DNA of 30,044 nucleotides from assembly GCA_041164825.1 (NCBI GenBank), contig JBEAOO010000256.1, positions 1-30,044 of the forward strand. Direction: 5' to 3'. Below, one piece after another: positions 24,458-30,044 of the stretch (its first letter is position 1; every line of letters starts with the position of its first letter). A program made the translations under genes and the position numbers. The notes beneath the pieces are model-generated. The model worked only from the letters and a program-made list of their open reading frames with translations, made no database searches and was not told the DNA's origin. This DNA comes from JBEAOO01 sp041164825 (GTDB lineage: Bacteria; Pseudomonadota; Gammaproteobacteria; Burkholderiales; Burkholderiaceae_C).

Positions 24458-25171
24458 ATGGCGGGCGAGCTGCTGTCGCCAGAGGCCCGGTTGGACGCCT
24501 TGCGCAGCCAGGGCGCAGCGCTGTGCGACCCCGCGCATTGGCGCGCCATCGAGGCCATGGCCCGACGCTGGCGCGATGCCACCGACCTCGCCGTGCGGGC
24601 TGTGCTCGCGGCCAAGCTGCACGCGCAACTGAGCGCCCATGCGGCGCGCATGGCCGTGGCGGCCTTGCCCTTGCCCGCCCCCGTGCCAGCCAAAGCGCCC
24701 ATCGGCGCGCAAGATGGGCCCGATGCGGGCAGCGTGCTCGCTGCCCTCAACCGCTACATCGCCGATGCCCAGCGCGCCCATCGCTTGCGTGCCGATGGCG
24801 AGGCCGTGGCCGACCGCCTGAGCGGCGACGAGCCCGACGACCCGAGCGAGATGAAAAGCCTGCGCCGCTTCCGCCACACCTGGGCGCAACTGGCCAGCGA
24901 GCAACAGGTGGCGCAAGCGCTGGCGAGTGGCCCCGACAATGCCGGCCCACTCAACTCCCAGCGCCTCGTGATCCGCACGCTGGCGCTGCTGCGCGAGCTC
25001 TCGCCCGACTACCTGCGCCGCTTTGTGAGCCAGGTGGATGTGCTGTTGTGGCTGGACCAGGTGAATCAGAAGTTCGCGCTGGCGTCGAGCAAACCCGCGG
25101 CCAAGAACGCGGCAGGCAAGCCCGTGGCGCCCAAAGGCGCAGCGGCCAAGCGAAGCAAAGCCAAAGGTTGA
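24422..25171 (+). CDS. DUF2894 family protein
   Basis: This is a 249-residue cytoplasmic protein of the DUF2894 family, function unknown. The N-terminal part is helical (LSPEARLDALRSQGAALCDP onward) and followed by a Pro/Ala linker. The conserved core is around residues 140-210, with MKSLRRFRHTWAQLASEQQV, GPLNSQRLVIRTLALLRELS and YLRRFVSQVDVLLWLDQ. The tail is Lys/Ala-rich (AKRSKAKG), suggesting a nucleic-acid or acidic-partner contact. The gene overlaps the end of the MotB-like gene by eight bases and has four in-frame ATG codons from 24422 to 24458, three inside a 12-base repeat, so the exact start is ambiguous. It closes the operon and is followed by a hairpin. Given the shared operon, it likely acts with the stator-like pair. 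Confidence 0.87.
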   Translation: MSEPMSEPMSERMAGELLSPEARLDALRSQGAALCDPAHWRAIEAMARRWRDATDLAVRAVLAAKLHAQLSAHAARMAVAALPLPAPVPAKAPIGAQDGPDAGSVLAALNRYIADAQRAHRLRADGEAVADRLSGDEPDDPSEMKSLRRFRHTWAQLASEQQVAQALASGPDNAGPLNSQRLVIRTLALLRELSPDYLRRFVSQVDVLLWLDQVNQKFALASSKPAAKNAAGKPVAPKGAAAKRSKAKG

Positions 25172-25248
25172 TGCCGCCGCGTTGGGCTGCTGCGCACACG
25201 CGGCCACGGCCAGGCGGGGCCGCGATTTGATCGAACAAGCAGAAACGA

Positions 25249-25273
25249 CAAAGCCCCAGCAAGTGGGGCTTTG
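25249..25273. terminator. Hairpin between the DUF2894 gene and tRNA-Pro
   Basis: A perfect nine-base stem, CAAAGCCCC (25249-25257) and GGGGCTTTG (25265-25273), has a seven-base loop. It lies after the plus-strand operon and after the 3' end of the minus-strand tRNA, and can serve both, although the T run is only three bases on either strand. Confidence 0.6.
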
Positions 25274-25303
25274 GTCATCCTTGATCCACAAGGCTTCAAT
25301 ATC

Positions 25304-25380
25304 TGGTCGGGGTGAGAGGATTCGAACCTCCGGCCTCTACGTCCCGAACGTAGCGCTCTACCAGGCTAAGCTACACCCCG
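25304..25380 (-). tRNA. tRNA-Pro, anticodon CGG
   Basis: The minus strand folds as a 77-base tRNA: acceptor CGGGGTG paired with CACCCCG, D arm with GCTTAGCCTGGTAGAGC, anticodon stem CTACG/CGTAG around the loop TTCGGGA (anticodon CGG, reading codon CCG), and T arm GGTTCGAATCC. The 3' CCA is encoded at 25304-25306. It lies 70 bases downstream of ispB on the same strand. Confidence 0.97.
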
Positions 25381-25450
25381 CGTGTCCGCGCTGCGCGCAA
25401 ACTTCAGTTGCTTTCAACGGTTGCTGGCGGTGTAGCGCCGACGGTTGTTG

Positions 25451-26449
25451 TCAGGACTGGCGTCCTATCGACTGAGCGCATAAGTCTAGCAGACTTTCAC
25501 GGTACGCCGATGAAGGCAGGGCACCCAAACACGCGGTGGCCTTGTCGATTTCGACTTGCGCCGCCTCGCGCGTGCCGTCGAGAGCGCCGGTGCGGCGCAC
25601 CACGGCCACGATCTGCGGCAGTTTCTCCACCTCGCCATGCTCAATGGCGTGGCGGATGAGTTGGCGCTCGGCCTCGGTGCCCCGGTCCATGGCCAGCAGC
25701 AGTGGCAGCGTGGGCTTGCCTTCGCGCAGGTCGTCGCCCACGTTCTTGCCCATGGTGTCGGCGGTGCCTTCGTAGTCGAGAAGGTCGTCGATCAGCTGAA
25801 AGGCGGTGCCCAGGCTGCGGCCGAAGTCGGCGCAGGCGGTTTCGATCTCGGGCGGAGCGTCGGCCAGCACTGCGCCCAAGCGGGCGCTGGCTTCAAACAG
25901 CTTGGCGGTTTTGTAGCGGATCACGCGCAGGTAGTCGTCCACCGAGAGGTCGGGGTCGTGCATGTTCATCAACTGCAGCACCTCGCCTTCAGCGATCACG
26001 TTGGTGGCCTCGGCCAGCACGTCGAGCACGCGCATGCGGTTGACCGACACCATCATCTGGAAGGCGCGCGAGTACAGAAAATCGCCCACCAGCACGCTGG
26101 CCGCGTTGCCAAACAAGGCGTTGGCGGTTTCGCGGCCGCGGCGCAGCGCCGACTCGTCCACCACGTCGTCGTGCAGCAGCGTGGCGGTGTGGATGAACTC
26201 CACCGTGGCGGCCAGCTCGAAGCGCTCCTTGCCTTGGAAGCCCAGGGCTTGCGCAATCATCAGCACCAACAAGGGCCGCAGGCGTTTGCCGCCTGCGCCA
26301 ATGATGTAGTGCGAGATCTGGTCGATCAGTGCGACCTCAGAAGACAGGCTGCGGCGGATGACGGCATCGACGGCTTGCATGTCGCTGGCCATCAGAACGG
26401 CAGCGCTGAGGGGGGAGGGGCGGGTTGTGGTGGGGGAGGCGGATTGCAC
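25451..26449 (-). CDS. ispB: Octaprenyl (polyprenyl) diphosphate synthase
   Basis: IspB extends farnesyl diphosphate with isopentenyl diphosphate units to make the C40 side chain of ubiquinone. The 332-residue trans-prenyltransferase has both Asp-rich motifs: LLHDDVVDES (Asp94, 95 and 98) and LIDDLLDYE (Asp221, 222 and 225). It also has GAGGKRLRPLLVL near the start and the GKNVGDDLREGKPTLPL segment that positions the second substrate. Side-chain length is set by residues before the first motif and cannot be read reliably here. The start is a GTG at 26449; an ATG at 26392 is an alternative that keeps the catalytic domain. ispB next to rplU-rpmA-obgE is a classic proteobacterial arrangement. 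Confidence 0.95.
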   Translation of the reverse strand: MQSASPTTTRPSPLSAAVLMASDMQAVDAVIRRSLSSEVALIDQISHYIIGAGGKRLRPLLVLMIAQALGFQGKERFELAATVEFIHTATLLHDDVVDESALRRGRETANALFGNAASVLVGDFLYSRAFQMMVSVNRMRVLDVLAEATNVIAEGEVLQLMNMHDPDLSVDDYLRVIRYKTAKLFEASARLGAVLADAPPEIETACADFGRSLGTAFQLIDDLLDYEGTADTMGKNVGDDLREGKPTLPLLLAMDRGTEAERQLIRHAIEHGEVEKLPQIVAVVRRTGALDGTREAAQVEIDKATACLGALPSSAYRESLLDLCAQSIGRQS

Positions 26450-26473
26450 GCTGGGCTCGGCGAAAGTTGCCGA

Positions 26474-26479
26474 ATTATA
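26474..26479 (-). promoter_or_regulatory. -10 element of the ispB promoter
   Basis: The minus strand carries an exact TATAAT at 26474-26479, 25 bases before the GTG start of ispB. No convincing -35 is seen in the GC-rich sequence upstream of it. If real, transcription starts near 26467 and leaves a leader of about 18 bases. Confidence 0.45.
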
Positions 26480-26554
26480 GGAACGGCGCGGGCCGCCGCC
26501 GTTCAGCGTGCTTGAGCGCTGGGTTCAACGCAGCGCGCCGAGCACGGAAGGGGC

Positions 26555-26582
26555 TGGACACTTTCGCGCTTCATGGTAGACT
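26555..26582 (+). promoter_or_regulatory. rplU-rpmA promoter
   Basis: A TGGACA -35 box (26555-26560) and a TAGACT -10 box (26577-26582) are separated by 16 bases. The predicted leader of about 115 bases contains a small stem (CTGCA-N5-TGCAG near 26592-26606) and could host ribosomal-protein autoregulation, which I cannot show. Confidence 0.55.
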
Positions 26583-26706
26583 CGCGGGCTCTGCATTTCT
26601 TGCAGGGCTGGGTGCGCCGTGGATTTGACAAAACTTCTGCAGCGGGCCGTGTTGGGCATCAACGCTCGGCGCGGCAGATCGCCCGGTTATTACTGAAAGG
26701 GCTGAT

Positions 26707-27018
26707 ATGTACGCGGTCATAAAAACCGGCGGCAAGCAATATCGTGTTGCTGCTGGCGAAAAGATCAAAGTAGAACAGATTGCTGCGGATGTTGGCCAAG
26801 AGATCACGATCGACCAGGTGTTGGCTGTCGGAAACGGCGCTGAACTGAAAGTCGGGACTCCCTTGGTTGCAGGCGCGAGTGTGACGGCCACGGTGTTGGC
26901 TCAGGGCAAGCACGACAAAGTGCGCATCTTCAAGATGCGCCGTCGCAAGCACTACCAGAAGCGTCAAGGTCACCGTCAGACCTTCACTGAGCTTCAAATC
27001 AGCGCCATCAACGGCTGA
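26707..27018 (+). CDS. rplU: 50S ribosomal protein L21
   Basis: L21 is a large-subunit protein that binds 23S rRNA. The 103-residue protein is of standard length, starts MYAVIKTGGKQYRVAAGEKI, and has the RNA-binding C-terminal signature VRIFKMRRRKHYQKRQGHRQ. A GAAAGGG ribosome binding site precedes the ATG. It is followed 25 bases later by rpmA in one transcription unit. Confidence 0.99.
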   Translation: MYAVIKTGGKQYRVAAGEKIKVEQIAADVGQEITIDQVLAVGNGAELKVGTPLVAGASVTATVLAQGKHDKVRIFKMRRRKHYQKRQGHRQTFTELQISAING

Positions 27019-27043
27019 TTAACAGCGTCAAGGAGCAACAGAC

Positions 27044-27301
27044 ATGGCACAGAAAAAAGGCGGCGGTTCCACACGGAACGGCCGCGACTCCCAACCGAAG
27101 ATGCTGGGCGTGAAAGCGTTCGGCGGTCAAGTGATCTCGGCCGGTTCGATCATCGTGCGTCAGCGCGGCACCAAGTTCCACCCCGGCGTCAACGTCGGCG
27201 TGGGCAAGGACCACACGCTGTTTGCATTGATCGACGGCGAAGTGAGCTTCGGCGTCAAGGGCCCTCTGAACCGTTCCACGGTTTCGATCAAGGCCCTGTG
27301 A
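27044..27301 (+). CDS. rpmA: 50S ribosomal protein L27
   Basis: L27 lies at the ribosomal peptidyl transferase centre. The 85-residue protein starts MAQKKGGGSTRNGRDSQPKM and has the conserved VISAGSIIVRQRGTKFHPGV segment. An AAGGAG ribosome binding site is placed nine bases before the ATG. The N-terminus has the mature, uncleaved form usual in proteobacteria. An intrinsic terminator follows directly. Confidence 0.99.
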   Translation: MAQKKGGGSTRNGRDSQPKMLGVKAFGGQVISAGSIIVRQRGTKFHPGVNVGVGKDHTLFALIDGEVSFGVKGPLNRSTVSIKAL

Positions 27302-27332
27302 TCCAGCGGCCGCGCAAGCGGTCTACGCTGCG

Positions 27333-27364
27333 CAAGCCCCGCCCTGCGGGGCTTGTTCGTTTTT
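27333..27364 (+). terminator. Intrinsic terminator after rpmA
   Basis: A perfect nine-base stem, CAAGCCCCG (27333-27341) and CGGGGCTTG (27347-27355), has a CCCTG loop and is followed by TTCGTTTTT. This is a canonical rho-independent terminator for rplU-rpmA. Confidence 0.92.
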
Positions 27365-27479
27365 GCTGCGCATCGCAGTTCGCGCCCCGCCAGGGGTGGG
27401 CGGCCTGCGGTGCCTGCCCCCACAAGGGGCTATTCTTATCAGGTACCGAGCGCGTCGTGCGCCGGGTGGGGACACCATC

Positions 27480-28559
27480 ATGAAGTTCGTTGACGAGGCC
27501 ACCATCGACATTGCGGCCGGCAGTGGCGGCAACGGCTGCGCGAGCTTTCGCCGCGAAAAATTCATTCCCTTCGGCGGGCCCGATGGTGGTGATGGTGGCC
27601 GGGGCGGCAGCGTGTACGCCGTGGGCGACCGCAACCTCAACACCCTGATCGACTACCGCTATGCCCGCCGCCACGAAGCGCGCAACGGCGAAGCCGGCCG
27701 CGGTGCCGACCAGTACGGCGCAGCGGCGGCCGATGTGATCTTGCGCATGCCTGTGGGCACCATCATCACCGACGTCGAAACCGGCGAAGTGAAGGCCGAA
27801 CTGCTCAACCCGGACGAGAAGGTGTTGATCGCCAAGGGCGGCGACGGTGGCTTTGGCAACCTGCACTTCAAAACCTCCACCAACCGCGCGCCGCGTCAAA
27901 AGACGTCGGGCTGGCCGGGTGAGGGCTTCAAGGTGAAGCTGGAGTTGCGTGTGCTGGCCGATGTGGGCCTGCTGGGCATGCCCAACGCGGGCAAGTCGAC
28001 CTTCATCGCCGCCGTGTCCAACGCGCGCCCCAAGATTGCCGATTACCCCTTCACCACCTTGCACCCCAACCTGGGGGTGGTGCGTGTGGCGCCCGAGCAG
28101 AGCTTTGTGGTGGCCGACATTCCGGGCCTGATCGAAGGTGCCTCTGAAGGTGCGGGCCTGGGGCACTTGTTTTTGCGCCACCTGCAGCGCACTCACCTGC
28201 TGTTGCACGTCATCGACTTCGCGCCGTTTGACGAAGCGGTGGACCCGGTGCAGCAGGCCAAGGCGATTGTGGGCGAGCTCAAGAAATACGACAAAGCGCT
28301 GTACGACAAGCCGCGCTGGTTGGTGCTCAACAAGCTCGACATGGTGCCGCTCGAAGAGCGCGAAGCGCGGGTGAAAGACTTCATCAAGCGCTTCAAGTGG
28401 AAGGGCCCGGTGTTCCAAATTTCGGCCCTCACGCGCGAAGGTTGCGAGCCGCTGCTGCACGCCATCTTCAAGCACGTGTCTGGCTTGAAGAACGTGGTGC
28501 CGCCCGAGCCCGATCCCCGCTTTGACGGGGGCGTGGCACCTGCTGCATCGCAGGACTGA
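27480..28559 (+). CDS. obgE: Obg GTPase (ribosome-associated)
   Basis: ObgE (CgtA) is an essential GTPase that binds the 50S subunit and links ribosome assembly to nucleotide status and the stress response. The 359-residue protein has the glycine-rich Obg fold (1-158, start MKFVDEATIDIAAGSGGNG) and the G domain with the P-loop GMPNAGKST (166-174), DIPG (213-216) and NKLD (284-287). The C-terminal region beyond the G domain is short, as is usual in betaproteobacteria. The ATG at 27480 matches the conserved N-terminus; upstream in-frame extension is non-conserved. It follows the rpmA terminator by about 115 bases and so needs its own promoter. proB follows after five bases. Confidence 0.98.
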   Translation: MKFVDEATIDIAAGSGGNGCASFRREKFIPFGGPDGGDGGRGGSVYAVGDRNLNTLIDYRYARRHEARNGEAGRGADQYGAAAADVILRMPVGTIITDVETGEVKAELLNPDEKVLIAKGGDGGFGNLHFKTSTNRAPRQKTSGWPGEGFKVKLELRVLADVGLLGMPNAGKSTFIAAVSNARPKIADYPFTTLHPNLGVVRVAPEQSFVVADIPGLIEGASEGAGLGHLFLRHLQRTHLLLHVIDFAPFDEAVDPVQQAKAIVGELKKYDKALYDKPRWLVLNKLDMVPLEEREARVKDFIKRFKWKGPVFQISALTREGCEPLLHAIFKHVSGLKNVVPPEPDPRFDGGVAPAASQD

Positions 28560-28564
28560 GCGCC

Positions 28565-29683
28565 ATGAGTGACGCCCTGAAGACCGCCCGCCGCATCGTC
28601 GTGAAGGTGGGCTCCAGCCTGGTGACCAACGAAGGTCGAGGCGTGGATGCCGAAGCGATTGGCAACTGGTGTCGCCAGATGGCAGCACTCGCCGCGCAAG
28701 GGCGCGAGGTGGTGATGGTCTCCAGCGGCGCCATTGCCGAGGGCATGAAGCGCCTGGGCTGGGCCACCCGGCCCAAGGAAGTGCACGAGCTGCAAGCCGC
28801 TGCCGCCGTGGGCCAGATGGGCCTGGCGCAGATTTATGAAACCCAGCTGCGCACGCATGGCATGGGCAGCGCGCAGGTGCTGCTCACCCACGCCGATTTG
28901 GCCGATCGCGAGCGCTACCTCAACGCCCGCTCCACCTTGCTCACGCTGCTGAGCCTGAAGGTGATCCCGGTCATCAACGAGAACGACACCGTCGTCAACG
29001 ACGAGATCAAGTTCGGCGACAACGACACCTTGGGTGCGCTGGTGGCCAATCTGGTGGAGGCCGACGCGCTGGTGATCTTGACCGACCAAAAAGGCCTGTA
29101 CTCAGCCGACCCGCGCAAAGACCCGAACGCCCAGTTCATTCACCAAGCCCAGGCTGGCCAGCCTGAGCTGGAAGTGATGGCCGGCGGCGCGGGCAGTGCG
29201 CTCGGCCGCGGCGGCATGTTGACCAAGATCTTGGCCGCCAAGCGCGCGGCCAGCAGTGGTGCCAGCACCATCATCGCTTGGGGCCGCGAGCCCGATGTGC
29301 TGCTGCGTTTGGCCGCTGGCGAAGCCATTGGCACCGAGCTGCTCGCGCCCACACAAAAGCTGGCCGCACGCAAGCAGTGGATGGCCGACCACCTGCAACT
29401 GCGCGGCAGCGTGGTGGTGGACGACGGCGCCGTGCTCAAGCTGCGCGACGAGGGCAAGAGCTTGCTGCCGATCGGCATGGTTGAGGTGCAAGGCGAGTTT
29501 CACCGCGGCGATGTGATTGCGGTGCGCAACTCGGCGGGCGGCGAGATCGCCCGCGGCCTGGCCAACTACGCCAGCAGCGAAGCACGCCTCATTGCGCGCA
29601 AGCCGTCGTCAGAGTTTGAGCGCTTGCTGGGCTACGCAGCCGAGCCCGAGATGATTCACCGCGACAACCTGGTGCTGGCCTGA
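28565..29683 (+). CDS. proB: Glutamate 5-kinase
   Basis: ProB phosphorylates glutamate to gamma-glutamyl phosphate, the first and feedback-regulated step of proline synthesis. The 372-residue protein has the amino acid kinase domain (about 1-265) with RRIVVKVGSSLVTNEG, VVMVSSGAIAEGMKRLGW, PVINENDTVVNDE and GDNDTLGALVANLVEAD. The C-terminal PUA domain (about 280-365) includes VVDDGAVLKLRDEGKSLLP and ANYASSEARLIARKPS. It lies five bases after obgE, so the two are co-transcribed, as is usual in Burkholderiales. Confidence 0.98.
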   Translation: MSDALKTARRIVVKVGSSLVTNEGRGVDAEAIGNWCRQMAALAAQGREVVMVSSGAIAEGMKRLGWATRPKEVHELQAAAAVGQMGLAQIYETQLRTHGMGSAQVLLTHADLADRERYLNARSTLLTLLSLKVIPVINENDTVVNDEIKFGDNDTLGALVANLVEADALVILTDQKGLYSADPRKDPNAQFIHQAQAGQPELEVMAGGAGSALGRGGMLTKILAAKRAASSGASTIIAWGREPDVLLRLAAGEAIGTELLAPTQKLAARKQWMADHLQLRGSVVVDDGAVLKLRDEGKSLLPIGMVEVQGEFHRGDVIAVRNSAGGEIARGLANYASSEARLIARKPSSEFERLLGYAAEPEMIHRDNLVLA

Positions 29684-30044
29684 TCGGCGGAGCGCCTGTC
29701 GCTCAGGCCCGCTCGCGAAGCCCAGAGGCGCCCGCTCTTTGTTGAAAACTCGGGCCATGGAGCGAGCGATGGCTGTGCTGGCGCGCCGATCGGACGCCTT
29801 TTGACGGGTTGCTCGGGCACGCGCTCAAAAGCGCTCAGCTTCTGATGCGCCTTCGCGATCAAAAGTCTCGGGCGTGCAGCAGTCGGGCATTGCCGTGCTC
29901 GGCACGTTGCAGCGCGGGGCCTGAGGCCGTTTCTCGTTCGACGGCGTCTGGTTCGAAGATTGCGCGTTCGACGGCTGGCGCGAGGGCGGCGATGGGCCGG
30001 GGCGATGTGCTCCCTGCCCCCCCGGCCCGCGGCGCGGTCCCACC
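29684..30044. other. Region after proB with no recognisable gene
   Basis: No convincing gene is seen in these 361 bases. A minus-strand reading frame (29825-30043, open toward the window end) encodes a low-complexity peptide rich in Pro, Ser, Asn and Gln that I do not recognise. It includes an 11-base direct repeat, CGTTCGACGGC, at 29935-29945 and 29965-29975. It could be the tail of a gene starting outside the window or simply non-coding sequence. Only short, weak hairpins are visible, and no clear terminator for proB. Confidence 0.4.

Noticed and set aside
20562..25171. Calling the four-gene operon a Zorya defence system
   Set aside because: The motor pair resembles ZorAB in layout, but I see no ZorC, ZorD or ZorE-like effector, helicase or nuclease, and no other defence or mobile genes nearby.
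29656..29862. Small minus-strand open frame overlapping the end of proB
   Set aside because: No recognisable domain, no ribosome binding site, and it overlaps the conserved end of proB.

Overview
The window looks like a chromosomal segment of a high-GC betaproteobacterium in the order Burkholderiales, most likely close to Comamonadaceae. This rests on gene content and order: rplU-rpmA-obgE-proB, pilB-pilC-pilD-coaE-zapD-yacG, a CIRCE-controlled groES-groEL pair, a Bug-type (TctC) solute-binding protein, and DUF1631, DUF3348, DUF802 and DUF2894 proteins that I know mainly from this order. Family names come from recognised motifs, not from searches.

Layout. 132-4913 holds an AraC-type regulator divergent from a cytochrome P450, followed by a convergent DUF1631 gene. 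4979-7444 is the chaperonin block on the minus strand: CIRCE operator and strong promoter, groES, a long structured spacer, groEL, and two near-identical terminators. 7528-9662 is accessory: a decayed bestrophin-like gene, a perfect FNR/ANR-type box in front of a class I cytochrome c, and two overlapping genes for paralogous four-cysteine exported proteins. 9716-12939 has a Bug solute-binding protein and a 4-oxalomesaconate tautomerase (PrpF/GalD family) divergent from a LysR regulator, with a textbook T-N11-A dyad between them. 13052-14125 is a metacaspase-like C14 peptidase with a lysine-rich N-terminus. 14171-19745 is the minus-strand type IV pilus assembly and housekeeping cluster. 20062-20379 is a small two-cluster ferredoxin.

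20562-25171 is the most interesting part. It is a tightly overlapping plus-strand operon, DUF3348 - DUF802 - MotB/OmpA-like - DUF2894. The DUF802 protein has MotA/ExbB/TolQ-like membrane segments followed by a tail of about 600 residues. Its partner has a single membrane helix with a MotB-like Asp and a C-terminal OmpA peptidoglycan-binding domain. Together they have the design of an ion-driven stator such as MotAB, ExbBD or ZorAB, but I know of no assigned function.

25304-29683 is housekeeping: tRNA-Pro(CGG) and ispB on the minus strand, then rplU-rpmA and obgE-proB on the plus strand. The last 360 bases hold no gene I can recognise. Bases 1-131 also show nothing I can support.
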